From: Paenibacillus pectinilyticus | GTDB taxonomy: Bacteria > Bacillota > Bacilli > Paenibacillales > NBRC-103111 | NCBI RefSeq assembly: GCF_001700435.1 | Contig: NZ_LYPC01000002.1 | Coordinates: forward strand, 186,001-250,000 | Length of the DNA: 64,000 nucleotides | Direction of reading: 5' to 3' | Part shown: piece by piece, positions 43,950 to 52,991 of the stretch | Position numbering within the stretch: the first letter of the stretch is position 1 | Layout of the letters: each line of letters opens with the position of its first letter | The notes under the pieces: generated by a model | Database searches by the model: none | Seen by the model: only the letters and a program-made list of their open reading frames with translations | What the model was told of the DNA's origin: nothing | Translations under genes and position numbers: made by a program

Positions 43950-44048
43950 CGTCATCCTAAATATTGGTAAATGTTCGCTTCTTTCGTGCAACTTCATACT
44001 GCGAAATTCGTCTACATAGACAACGAATGACATGTAGGAGGTTTTGGT

Positions 44049-45248
44049 ATGACGAAAGTAAGGAAATGGCTGACTGTCGGATGGATCACGCTTGCTATTA
44101 TGGTTCTGTTCATCGTAGTTAAAATCCTGATACCAACGCCAGCTACGCAGGCCATTGAAAGTATACAGCCTACAGGAACAGCTCTACCGAATGCCAGCAT
44201 GCAACCCCAGGAAACGGTACGACCAGATGAAAATATAAATACACAAGTAACAGTTCAACCAAATCAAAACATTTTGCCCATAGAAACAGCCCAACCAAAA
44301 GAAAACATGCAACCTAGTTCCGCACGGTGGTACGATCCTTCACAGCTTGGAATCGGTGATTCAATTGGTGGTTGGAACGTTGTTGACTTGAAGTTAGAAA
44401 CGTATGGCAAAGGCTCAAAAGCCTTCATCCTGGAAGGAGAGGCACAAATCTCTGGTACTTTTACGGTTAACTATGCAGAGGATACGTACAATAGCCACCA
44501 GATTATTTTGTTAGCCGACGACAATCCCTCCCGTTCATTACCTAAGCCGCTAGCCTTCGGAGGAAGTTCTTCACGCATGATTCTACATCTCAGCAATCCA
44601 GATGACCGCAAACAATTCGGCGAGCCGGGATCTAAGGGGCGTGTTACGGTAACTATTCATCAGTATCAGAGCGTGTATGCAGACATTCTTGAAGGTGTCT
44701 CTGATACAGCCGAAGTCACACAATTAGACCACATCACTTCTACCCCACCACCGCTAACAGAGGTACTGCCTACCGAACTTACGCAAGCTCTCCGCTCTCA
44801 CCCTTTGGTTCCAATTGAACTTAACGATAAGAGCTTAACAGCATCTACCACCTATGAACTTATTCAGGGTTGGTTTCTACAGCTAAACAAGCAATATATC
44901 AGTGGATTAGAACCGTTTACTCTTAAACGGATTAGCCCTGAACAGAAAGATCAGATTCAATCATGGCTCATGCAGGCTTTTACAGCAGCTCAAGCAGAAG
45001 AAATTTCAGCCATGTACGTCCAAAAATCCGGTATACACTACATCATTGGAGGGGGTTATTTACCCTTTAGACCAAATAGTGAAGTGAAGGAAATAAGCCA
45101 GCAATCCATACAAATGGAAGGTTCAGACACACTTCAATACACAGGTGTTTACATTCTTTCAGGTATGCATGATGTCCAATTTAGTTATACGTTGAAACGA
45201 ATAGGCGGAGTTTGGAAAATAGATCAGATCGAGATGAAGCTTATTTAA
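44049..45248 (+). CDS. Membrane-anchored extracytoplasmic protein of unknown function
   Basis: This 399-residue protein has an N-terminal membrane anchor (residues 9-28). A Pro/Gln/Thr-rich low-complexity linker (about 35-90) repeats QP-x-E/Q-N units (TVQPNQN, ETAQPKENMQPSS). Two probable beta domains follow (100-220 and 240-399); the last 150 residues read like an NTF2-like or stalk fold (YELIQGWFLQLNKQYI; GGVWKIDQIEMKLI). I recognise no family. AGGAGG precedes the ATG by seven bases. Confidence 0.75.
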   Translation: MTKVRKWLTVGWITLAIMVLFIVVKILIPTPATQAIESIQPTGTALPNASMQPQETVRPDENINTQVTVQPNQNILPIETAQPKENMQPSSARWYDPSQLGIGDSIGGWNVVDLKLETYGKGSKAFILEGEAQISGTFTVNYAEDTYNSHQIILLADDNPSRSLPKPLAFGGSSSRMILHLSNPDDRKQFGEPGSKGRVTVTIHQYQSVYADILEGVSDTAEVTQLDHITSTPPPLTEVLPTELTQALRSHPLVPIELNDKSLTASTTYELIQGWFLQLNKQYISGLEPFTLKRISPEQKDQIQSWLMQAFTAAQAEEISAMYVQKSGIHYIIGGGYLPFRPNSEVKEISQQSIQMEGSDTLQYTGVYILSGMHDVQFSYTLKRIGGVWKIDQIEMKLI

Positions 45249-45305
45249 GAAAAATGGATAACTCTGTTGGCTTTTAGGTGAAGCAATTAAATTTCTACAT
45301 TCAGT

Positions 45306-45358
45306 AAAACAAAAAGCTGCTCTAGTCCTGACTTATCGTCAGAAATAGAAGCAGCTTT
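45306..45358. terminator. Terminator between the anchored protein and GH26 genes
   Basis: AAAGCTGCT and AGCAGCTTT enclose a second stem CTGAC/GTCAG. On the minus strand TTTTTGTTTT follows, so it chiefly ends the GH26 gene and may also stop the plus-strand gene. Confidence 0.8.
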
Positions 45359-45371
45359 ATCCATGATAAGC

Positions 45372-47315
45372 TTATTTCGTTGTAATCGTTACCGTTCTGC
45401 TTGTTCCATTCCAATTGACGATTCCGCCAAATGTTTCACCTACGAATCTAGCAGGAGCAAGCGTATAGCCGTTCACTAGTCTTGCCGGCTCTTCCAGCTG
45501 AGTCGCTTTACCATTGACATATACCGTCGTCTGATCCAGCGTTAGCTTCACCGTAGTAGTCCCCTTAGTCGCCGTTACTGTTCTAGTTGCAGCTTCATAA
45601 TCAACCTTAGCCCCCATCGCTTCGAAAATAGCACGAAGTGGCGTAAAGGTTGATCCATTTACAATGACCGGGGCTTGCTCAAACTTCTGTACAGCACCGT
45701 TGATATCCACTGAAACCTGAGAGGAAATGCCAAACGTTCGCAAAGCTACCTGTTGTCCTGCTTTGTTCATAATCCTCAATTGAAGGACAGAACCCTCTGG
45801 CACATCACCAGCCTTCAAATCCAGTCCATAAGGTAAGCTCGTTTGCGAGGCAATGACTCGACCATTTAACAAATACTCCACCTTACCGATGTACACCTCA
45901 GGTATTTTGATAAAAGGAATGATCCTTGTCCCCTTAGTGAAAGCCTGATGTTCAGCATCAATCGGCACGTAACCAATATGGTCAGCCGGCTTGGATGCGT
46001 CCTTCACCTCAGAAAGCAAATAAGGGTTCGCAATCAATTGTTTATAGTAAGACTGAATTTCGGATGAAGTTGAAAGTGAATAATCGTTCTTCGCGCTCGC
46101 CATGCCTTGATCAACATTGAAATAAGTAATGGCCTTCAAGCGCGGATATTTATAGGGCATGATCTCATATAAACGTTGTAGATTCAGTTTCGCCCATTCC
46201 GTGTAATCTTCATCTGCTGAGTGTGAATAATGGGGAACCCCTGTCTCACTGAGCATTAATGGCTTTCGTGAAGCATAGGTGTTATATAATCTTGTCAGTC
46301 GTTCCACATTACTCGTTGCAAGCATGGACGGCAGGGACGGGTCTCCGTTCTCGTAGGGTTCAATGTACAAACTAACGCCAACCCAATCTACATAGGCATC
46401 CCCTGGATAATAAGGATCAATATCGTTTGCCGGAACATCCCCTGGACTCCATACCATCGCCACGTTCGGCGCCTCTGCAGCAAACACATCGTGCAGCATA
46501 CGAAATTTCGCAATATATTGCGCCGGATTCCCGTGCCATTTCACCCATGCTCCATTCATTTCGCCAGCAAATCGCAAAAAGATTGGAATGCCTGCCACTT
46601 TGGCTTCACGCGCCCAATTCCTCAAATAGGCACCATCTGCTACAGGATCTAGCCCATCGTCTGGTTCCCAAGCAATTTGCAAGGCTCCACCAGCCTCTTT
46701 CGCCCGTTTAGCATATGTAGCAGGGAAGCTTTGCCCCCAATGTGCATACGCCAAGTAAATGGCGTGCTTTTTGCCGTACTCGGATGCCATTTTCGTGAAA
46801 ATATTACCCACCTTAGGATCTTGCTCCGAATATACGCCAAGATATGTACCATAAGCAGGTTCAAACTTAGCTAGTTGAGCTCCCTTGGGATCGCTTAGCT
46901 GCTGAACTATGCTCTCATTGTTTTCTTCCCGATACAATTCGACCGTTGTTCGAATCTGGTCCGCACGCTGTAATTTGACTGCACCCCAATCCTTACCAGC
47001 GTTCACCCAATATTTATTTTCCTGCTCATAATAGTAAATGGCTTGATCATAATCACCTAATGCATCAAAGTAGGCATCTAGCTTCCCACTAAAAAGTGCC
47101 GCATTCTCCCAATCCCCTGTACTCGCGTAGTAATTGGTTAGATATTGCCAGTGAGGAACAGCGGCTTTGGAGTTTCCAGCAGCCTGCAAGGCTTCTGCCT
47201 GTGTCCAATGATCCCAAACGATATCAGCGCGGGCGGGCGCTGGTGATTGTACGATTCCCGCAGTCATGATTCCAACAGCTAGTGATAAAATCCCGATTCT
47301 TTTATTCATTTTCAA
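45372..47315 (-). CDS. Secreted GH26-like glycoside hydrolase with a copper amine oxidase-type stalk domain
   Basis: After a signal peptide (residues about 5-32) comes a TPR-like helical region (about 45-130, DYDQAIYYYEQENKYW). A TIM-barrel domain of GH26 type follows (about 155-440), with LRFAGEMNG as candidate acid/base and LMLSETGVP as candidate nucleophile. The C-terminal 110 residues are the copper amine oxidase N-terminal (stalk) domain pattern (PVIVNGSTFTPLRAIFEAMG ... LVNGYTLAPARFVGE). GH26 enzymes cleave beta-mannan or related glucans; the substrate is inferred by family. The start is TTG 47315, ten bases after AAAGGGAG, or ATG 47309. Confidence 0.82.
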   Translation of the reverse strand: MKMNKRIGILSLAVGIMTAGIVQSPAPARADIVWDHWTQAEALQAAGNSKAAVPHWQYLTNYYASTGDWENAALFSGKLDAYFDALGDYDQAIYYYEQENKYWVNAGKDWGAVKLQRADQIRTTVELYREENNESIVQQLSDPKGAQLAKFEPAYGTYLGVYSEQDPKVGNIFTKMASEYGKKHAIYLAYAHWGQSFPATYAKRAKEAGGALQIAWEPDDGLDPVADGAYLRNWAREAKVAGIPIFLRFAGEMNGAWVKWHGNPAQYIAKFRMLHDVFAAEAPNVAMVWSPGDVPANDIDPYYPGDAYVDWVGVSLYIEPYENGDPSLPSMLATSNVERLTRLYNTYASRKPLMLSETGVPHYSHSADEDYTEWAKLNLQRLYEIMPYKYPRLKAITYFNVDQGMASAKNDYSLSTSSEIQSYYKQLIANPYLLSEVKDASKPADHIGYVPIDAEHQAFTKGTRIIPFIKIPEVYIGKVEYLLNGRVIASQTSLPYGLDLKAGDVPEGSVLQLRIMNKAGQQVALRTFGISSQVSVDINGAVQKFEQAPVIVNGSTFTPLRAIFEAMGAKVDYEAATRTVTATKGTTTVKLTLDQTTVYVNGKATQLEEPARLVNGYTLAPARFVGETFGGIVNWNGTSRTVTITTK

Positions 47316-47459
47316 AGCATACAAACTCCCTTTCACGTGTTGCAAAATATGCGCATGTACTTCATACGTAATGAAACACGAAAAAGTAGCACAAAATTAA
47401 ACAAATTGTCAAAATCGTTGATTATTGCTGATAGATGTGAGCGGATGCTTAGGAATACA

Positions 47460-47512
47460 TGAAACAAGCCTTATGCACCTCCCAAATGGAAAGCACTGTG
47501 CACAAGACTTGT
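47460..47512 (-). terminator. Hairpin after the S1 protease gene
   Basis: ACAAGTCTTGTGCAC and GTGCATAAGGCTTGT pair along all 15 positions in the minus-strand RNA (two G-U pairs; these would be mismatches on the other strand). The T tract (TTGTTTC) is poor, so it may be a weak terminator. Confidence 0.55.
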
Positions 47513-47521
47513 CATAGGATC

Positions 47522-48625
47522 CTATTTGGCAGGTTTAACAAGAATGGCTCGGATGCGTTTGCGCTGTTGCTCTGTTAAAGGCTGCACATACGAGGAATTG
47601 CCAATCGGTGCTACACCTTTTACCTTACCTGCTATATACGTACCGCCAGCTGTTGGAACTGCAATACGCACGCCATATGTGCTCATCACAAGACCAATTG
47701 GATTGCTAATAGAACGTATACCATCGGCTGTGCCCGCAAAATTGAGAGCTGCTGCATATCGATCACTTGCTCGCAGCCACACGGAACCAGAATCTCCAGG
47801 AAGTGAAACTGGGCCTGTATTACCATGGATGACGGTCTGATTCCGGAACAATAATGTCCCAAGACTCCCCCCATAGGACACACGCACATCCACATTGTTC
47901 GACTCCACTGTACCTCTTACAAAGCCTGATGTACGACCTGTTTTCATTACTTGAAGTCCAACCGGATAGCTTAACAGATGCCCTGGCACTTTAATAAGTC
48001 TGCCAGCCCCATTAATCAAATAACGCGGATTTAATCGATGGTTTGAAGTTGGAACCGCAAGCGAGGAATCTTGGAAATTTACTGCACCCGGGCGTAAAGG
48101 TACGAATTGAAAGGCTCTACCTACGCGATCTGCGCCAGATACGCCACCATCTGCAGGACCAGGTTGTAAGGTTTCCGAGAAGGAGGCTGAGTTATTTCTA
48201 ATCAGAACATGATTATTACTGAGAATGTATAACTGATTGTTCTTAATAACAATGACGCCTGCTGTTCCCGTTGCTGCAGGAATGGCTTTACCGATACTGA
48301 CGCCGCCAGGAACAGGTCGAATTCGACTTGTAAATGACTTCGGTCTAAACACTTTAGGTTTCAGAGCAGGCACCGAATGTGCTTTGAAACTTCCAGACGA
48401 GAGAAATCGTACAGGTACAGCTGAACCTAATTTAGCCGCCACGCTTTTTAAGTTATTCAAACCAGAGGGTACGATTTTATCATGCGTATACACGATAACA
48501 CTCGCGCCCAGCGATGGTTTGTGGGGATCCACATAACCAACACCAACTGCCATAACCTCTGCCCGCTTCAGTAACATAGGTGAAATTCGATTCTTATGTT
48601 TCAAAGCTTCATGAAATGTTGCCAT
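47522..48625 (-). CDS. Trypsin-like (S1-fold) serine protease without signal peptide
   Basis: The 367-residue protein has a chymotrypsin-like catalytic triad in order: His in YILSNNHVLI, Asp in FQDSSLAVP, Ser in LPGDSGSVWL. This is the pattern of NAL1-like and related bacterial trypsin-like proteins. The first 100 residues are basic and contain no membrane helix or signal, so it may stay in the cytosol or leave by another route. The ATG at 48625 follows AAGGGG by seven bases. It is bordered by a hairpin and by repeat-rich DNA upstream. Confidence 0.78.
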   Translation of the reverse strand: MATFHEALKHKNRISPMLLKRAEVMAVGVGYVDPHKPSLGASVIVYTHDKIVPSGLNNLKSVAAKLGSAVPVRFLSSGSFKAHSVPALKPKVFRPKSFTSRIRPVPGGVSIGKAIPAATGTAGVIVIKNNQLYILSNNHVLIRNNSASFSETLQPGPADGGVSGADRVGRAFQFVPLRPGAVNFQDSSLAVPTSNHRLNPRYLINGAGRLIKVPGHLLSYPVGLQVMKTGRTSGFVRGTVESNNVDVRVSYGGSLGTLLFRNQTVIHGNTGPVSLPGDSGSVWLRASDRYAAALNFAGTADGIRSISNPIGLVMSTYGVRIAVPTAGGTYIAGKVKGVAPIGNSSYVQPLTEQQRKRIRAILVKPAK

Positions 48626-48705
48626 GCTCATTCCCCTTTACGTCATGTTGTTGCAGTGTATGCCAACTTGTACGCTTCGGATTGTTGGCTTTACCTAGGA
48701 GGGCT

Positions 48706-48782
48706 GGCTGCGGGAGGAAAAAGGGCTGCAGGGAAGAAAGCTCTGAGGGAATTGGCTGCGGGAAGAAAGCTGTGAGGAATTA
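48706..48782 (+). repeat. Purine-rich short tandem repeat
   Basis: Three units start GGCTGC at 48706, 48724 and 48754. The last two share GGCTGCRGGAAGAAAGCTNTGAGG then AATT. It lies in the 770-bp non-coding stretch upstream of the S1 protease gene. Confidence 0.75.
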
Positions 48783-48845
48783 TTTGCATATATGCGTACG
48801 ATGCAGGATGTCAATTAAGGCGAGAAAGAACACTGCAGGCGTATT

Positions 48846-49170
48846 GCATATTAGCTCGGAAATGGCATATTGGGGGATTTTAGACCTCCATGAGAGCTTA
48901 TTGAGTGAGTGAGTGAGGGGACACTTTGACAAGGACTTATTCGCAGGGAGAGAAGGACTTTTCTAGAGCAATATCACAAAATACGCACTCGCAGATTGCT
49001 TATTGTGGCAGAAGACACACAACTGGGGGAATTAAGATCTCTGTAAGAGCTTATTGGGCGGAGGTGAGGACGTTTCATCTGAAGTATCACACAATAAGAA
49101 CTCCTAGCTTGCTTATAACTACGGAAATCGTAGATGTTGGCAATTTAAGACCACGCCGAGTGCTTATTGG
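48846..49170 (+). repeat. Three diverged direct repeats of about 60 bp
   Basis: Units start at 48846, 48998 and 49111. All have GCWTAT near the left edge, a central TTGGGGGAATTTAAGAYC-like block (degenerate in the third) and end near GCTTATTG. Flanks upstream of units two and three also align (TATCACA..A..G.ACTC..AG.TTGCTTAT). The open frames here have no ribosome binding site. The rest of 48783-49356 shows no further structure. Confidence 0.7.
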
Positions 49171-49356
49171 TTGCTTATTGCTGATTCATTCCTGATCGCT
49201 ACTTATTCAGGTGAAGGTGTATGATACGGGGAGAGTGTTTGGCCCACTTCAGACTCAAAAAGTATTATTAAGTTGGACCTACATTGCCCTCCTAGGAAAG
49301 TGCATTTCCCAAGTCATTTAGCTGTCATATGATTTGGAACTCATGGCATTATGAAT

Positions 49357-49396
49357 TAAAAAATGCTAATAACGATTAAATCGTCATTAGCATTTT
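49357..49396. terminator. Terminator of sbcC
   Basis: AAATGCTAAT (49361-49370) and ATTAGCATTT (49386-49395) pair around an inner ACGAT/ATCGT stem. T/A runs lie on both sides, so it can work in both directions. Confidence 0.85.
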
Positions 49397-49398
49397 CC

Positions 49399-52300
49399 TT
49401 ATAATCCCTCTACCACTATGCGACTTCCACGCCCTGTAGGCTCTGCAGGTTGAACGATTAATTTGCGAACTAATCGAGCCCTGAGCTCTGGCACGTGGGA
49501 AATGACGCCTACAGCCAAACGATCTGTATGAAGTTTCTCTAGTGCACCGATAACCATATCAAGCAGCTCTTGATCCAAGGTTCCGAATCCTTCGTCGAGG
49601 AAAAAAAACTCCAGCGGATATTCACCCTTCAGCTGAATCTGTGCGGACAAGGCTAACGCTAAGGCCAACGAGGTGAGAAAGGTTTCGCCACCTGAAAGCG
49701 TTCCTACAGGCCGTTTCACGCCACCATTCGCATCATCGCGAATAACAAAGCCACCGCCAGAGTCGACTTCAATGCCGTAACGTCGACGAGTCAATTCGCC
49801 CAGTCGCTCAGAAGCCGCGCGACTCACTTGCATTAACTGCTCCTCGGCTAAGTACTCGACGAAGGCATTGGCCTTCAACACGGCTTGCAGCTTGCCAAGC
49901 CGCTCCAGCTGAGTCGCCTGCTCAACTCGCTGCGACTCCAGCTCACACCAACGCAAGTGCCGCGCAGCGAGCTCGCTTGCGCCTTGCGCCGCTTTGGCGC
50001 GCGCTTCCAGCGCGGCCTCGGCGCCGGCCTTAGCGTCGCTCAGCTGCGCCTGCGACTGCGCCCACTCGGCCGCGCTCAGCAAGCGGCCCTGCAGCTTCGC
50101 TGCCAGCTGCGCCAGCTGGGCGCGCAGCGCCTGCTCGCGCTCGCGGTGCTCTGCCGCGAGCTGCGCCCATTGGCGGCGCTGCTCAGGCGCCAGCGCCGCT
50201 GCCTCTGCGGCTTCGCGCGACGCGAAGCCGTTGTCTGCGAGCGCGCTATGCAGCGCGCGCTCGGTCTGCGCCAGCTGCCTCGAGGCAGCGGCAGCCGCTT
50301 CGGCGGCGGCGCTGAAGCGCTGCGCCGCCAGTGACTGCTCGCGCTGAGCAGCCGCGTGCGCGAGCTTGGTCTGCTGCGCGAGCTGCCGCAGCTGCGCGAG
50401 CGTATTGTTCGCCTCCGCGATGAGCTCACTCACCGCAGCGCCAGGCGCGCGCATAGCCAGCTGCCGCGACTTATCAGCGGCAAGCTGTGCTAGACCTTGC
50501 AGCCTCTCATGGAGCTGTAAGGCTGTACGTTCATGCTCTTGCGCAGCAGTTTGAAGACTTTCTATGTTAGCGAGCAACTCTTCTAAGAAAGGAATACTCT
50601 TCTCAATGCGCCCTCGGATTTCTTCAGCAATTCGCTCATTCTCTAGGATTGCAGTCAATAGATCATCAATAGCATCCCAAGATAACTCTGCAAATCGCGT
50701 TTCCCACTCTCGAATTCGCTTCTCAACTTGCTGAACGAGGCCATTCCATCTACTTTGCGCCTCTGCCATTAAACTAGCAGCAGCCTGCGCTTGCGCACTT
50801 GAAATTAACGCTTGGCTGGAAAGTTGATGATATGCCTTCGTGATATCTTGAAAAGTTTGCATACATTCGTCTGCCCGAGACATATTCGAATGAACGACTG
50901 ACTCCAATATCGTCCATTCTTGCTGCCATTTCTCAAATGGCAGCTCAACACGCAAATTACTCTCCGTCAACATAGCATTTTCTAAGCTTACTGCGGCCTC
51001 TTGCATCGTCAAAACTCCGCTCTCACTGTATGCATGACGTCCTGCTTGAGCATCTATTTGAAGGACTAATTCCGTTGCTTGCGTGTTGACATCTTTTATT
51101 CTACGTGTCATTTGTTTATTTGAAAATTGAACCTCCTTCACCATTTGAAGAAAGGTCTCGTTTTTTTGCAAACTATCTTCTGACAAACCAGTCTCATACG
51201 CTCTTTCTGAGCTTCCTTGAATGTTTGTCTTAAGAGGATGTTCCGTTGACCCACAGACAGGACAGGGGGCACCTAATTCCAGCTCTTCTGCTAAACGAGA
51301 TGCTAACGCATGTCTCTCTTGATGCTTCAAGAGCTTTTTCTGATGCTCCTTCCAACCCTGGAAATCTAGGAGAAAGCTTGTTATTCGGCCATCTTGTTGC
51401 ACAAGATTTTCTGAACAAGTTGAATGCGAAGTCAACCAGACCATTAACTTCTCTTGAAGACTTCCTAGTTTCTCTTTGATTATCCGGACAGAAAGTTCTT
51501 CTGCTGCAAAAGCCTTCGTCCTATCATCACTACCTTGCTTCGCTTCCTTCTCTTGCTCTTGAATTAGAAGAATTGCTTTCTTATCTTGAACTGCGGTTTG
51601 CAACAATTGTCTCTTCGCAGTATCCGTCTCCACCAACTTCAATTGCGCTTTTAGCTCCGCTTGTTTAGTTACGGCTTTTTGTTTCGTTTCATTGGCTTTT
51701 GAAATTTCTGCTCTTACCTTCGTAAGTGCTGCATTGACCTCAAGCTCACTCGTTTGCATCCTTTGCATTTGAGCTTGAACTTGCTCAAGTTCTTGCTGAA
51801 TGATTCTCGCTTGCTCCAATTGATCCAAACGAAGTAACAAGGGGCCTTCCTGTGACGCAAGTTCTTGCTGTGCCTTTTCAAAGGCTTGAGTTGTCTGCTC
51901 ATAGTTCGTTTCTGCTTGCACTTGAGCAGCACTAGCAGTTTCAAGCTGGGACTGACTTGCGAGTACATCTTTTTGGGCCAATGCATGTTGTTCCAAATAA
52001 GGGACAACCCGCTCTGCTTGCTCCGCTAATTGAATAAGACGTTCTTTTTCCGCAATAAGTCCACTCTGTTCCTCATGTTTGTGCTTTTCTTGTTGCAGTC
52101 CATCTGACTCCTTGAGCCATTGATAGACTTGCTTGCTTTCCTCAAATTGCTTTTCCTGTTGCTCCAAATGAAGCTTACTTCGAGTTGCCTCTGCTTCCGC
52201 TTCTAGCAGCCGCTTGTTCGCATCCTCTAACGCAGCCGATGTCGCCTCACCCAATCCCTGCTGTTCTGCAGCAAGTTGTTTGACTGCGCTGTCCGTTTCT

Positions 52301-52878
52301 TTCACTTTAGAACTAACTTTCGCGCTTAACTGGTCACCATACGTTTCAAGATGAAAAAGTCGTTGCAGCATTTGTCTGCGATCCTTGCCCGTCAACGTCA
52401 GAAACTCTGCAAACTTCCCTTGAGGCAGAACCACCGCTCTCGTAAAATCCTGCATCGACAATCCCAAAATATGCTGGACTTGCTGGTTCACTTCACCAGC
52501 TTTATCCGCAAGCACAATGGTTTCATCCCCAAGGATATGTAAGAGCCTTGCAATCGTTCCGTTAATGGACATCTCTGCTCCACGTTTAAATTGCCGTTCA
52601 ACCCGGTAACGCTCAGTCCCAGACGCATTCGTCAGCTCAAATGTAAAAGAAACGAACAACGTTTGCTCAGCATGGTTCATAATCGCTTGTGTACCGCCAC
52701 TTGCTCTTTCTACTTTGCCATATAAGGATAATGTTATCGCATCTAAAATAGAAGACTTCCCACTCCCCGTTGGCCCAAATATACCAAAGACCCCTGCATC
52801 CAAGAGCTGACTGAAATCAATGGTTTGCAGCTCTCGATAGCTTTGTAGACCGGACATCTGTAATTGGATTGGACGCAC
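49399..52878 (-). CDS. sbcC: SbcC exonuclease subunit (SMC-like ATPase)
   Basis: The 1159-residue protein is a Rad50-like ATPase. Walker A is GPTGSGKSSILDAI near residue 36, the zinc-hook is CPVCGSTEHP near residue 545, two long coiled coils flank it, the ABC signature is GTLSGGETFLTSLALALALS and Walker B is FFLDEGFGTLD. With SbcD it opens hairpins and trims DNA ends. The distal coiled coil (roughly residues 810-990) is unusually Ala/Arg/Gln rich and G+C-rich. GTG 52878 follows AAAGGAGG. Confidence 0.96.
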   Translation of the reverse strand: MRPIQLQMSGLQSYRELQTIDFSQLLDAGVFGIFGPTGSGKSSILDAITLSLYGKVERASGGTQAIMNHAEQTLFVSFTFELTNASGTERYRVERQFKRGAEMSINGTIARLLHILGDETIVLADKAGEVNQQVQHILGLSMQDFTRAVVLPQGKFAEFLTLTGKDRRQMLQRLFHLETYGDQLSAKVSSKVKETDSAVKQLAAEQQGLGEATSAALEDANKRLLEAEAEATRSKLHLEQQEKQFEESKQVYQWLKESDGLQQEKHKHEEQSGLIAEKERLIQLAEQAERVVPYLEQHALAQKDVLASQSQLETASAAQVQAETNYEQTTQAFEKAQQELASQEGPLLLRLDQLEQARIIQQELEQVQAQMQRMQTSELEVNAALTKVRAEISKANETKQKAVTKQAELKAQLKLVETDTAKRQLLQTAVQDKKAILLIQEQEKEAKQGSDDRTKAFAAEELSVRIIKEKLGSLQEKLMVWLTSHSTCSENLVQQDGRITSFLLDFQGWKEHQKKLLKHQERHALASRLAEELELGAPCPVCGSTEHPLKTNIQGSSERAYETGLSEDSLQKNETFLQMVKEVQFSNKQMTRRIKDVNTQATELVLQIDAQAGRHAYSESGVLTMQEAAVSLENAMLTESNLRVELPFEKWQQEWTILESVVHSNMSRADECMQTFQDITKAYHQLSSQALISSAQAQAAASLMAEAQSRWNGLVQQVEKRIREWETRFAELSWDAIDDLLTAILENERIAEEIRGRIEKSIPFLEELLANIESLQTAAQEHERTALQLHERLQGLAQLAADKSRQLAMRAPGAAVSELIAEANNTLAQLRQLAQQTKLAHAAAQREQSLAAQRFSAAAEAAAAASRQLAQTERALHSALADNGFASREAAEAAALAPEQRRQWAQLAAEHREREQALRAQLAQLAAKLQGRLLSAAEWAQSQAQLSDAKAGAEAALEARAKAAQGASELAARHLRWCELESQRVEQATQLERLGKLQAVLKANAFVEYLAEEQLMQVSRAASERLGELTRRRYGIEVDSGGGFVIRDDANGGVKRPVGTLSGGETFLTSLALALALSAQIQLKGEYPLEFFFLDEGFGTLDQELLDMVIGALEKLHTDRLAVGVISHVPELRARLVRKLIVQPAEPTGRGSRIVVEGL

Positions 52879-52991
52879 TGTATCTTCCTCCTTTCATTGG
52901 CATCGATTAGTTATCCACAAGTACTCAATGGGAATAAATCGATTCTTGAGCAGCCGCCATTTATGCTAACCCTTCAAATTCGACATCAGTA

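Noticed and set aside
48580-49195. Two plus-strand open frames (about 110 and 89 codons) upstream of the S1 protease gene
   Set aside because: No ribosome binding site, different frames, and they run across the degenerate repeat units; treated as repeat-derived.
49885-50430. Several long frames in the G+C-rich block of sbcC
   Set aside because: They are Arg/Ser/Ala/Leu-rich shadows caused by the G+C bias on both strands; sbcC's own frame is intact.
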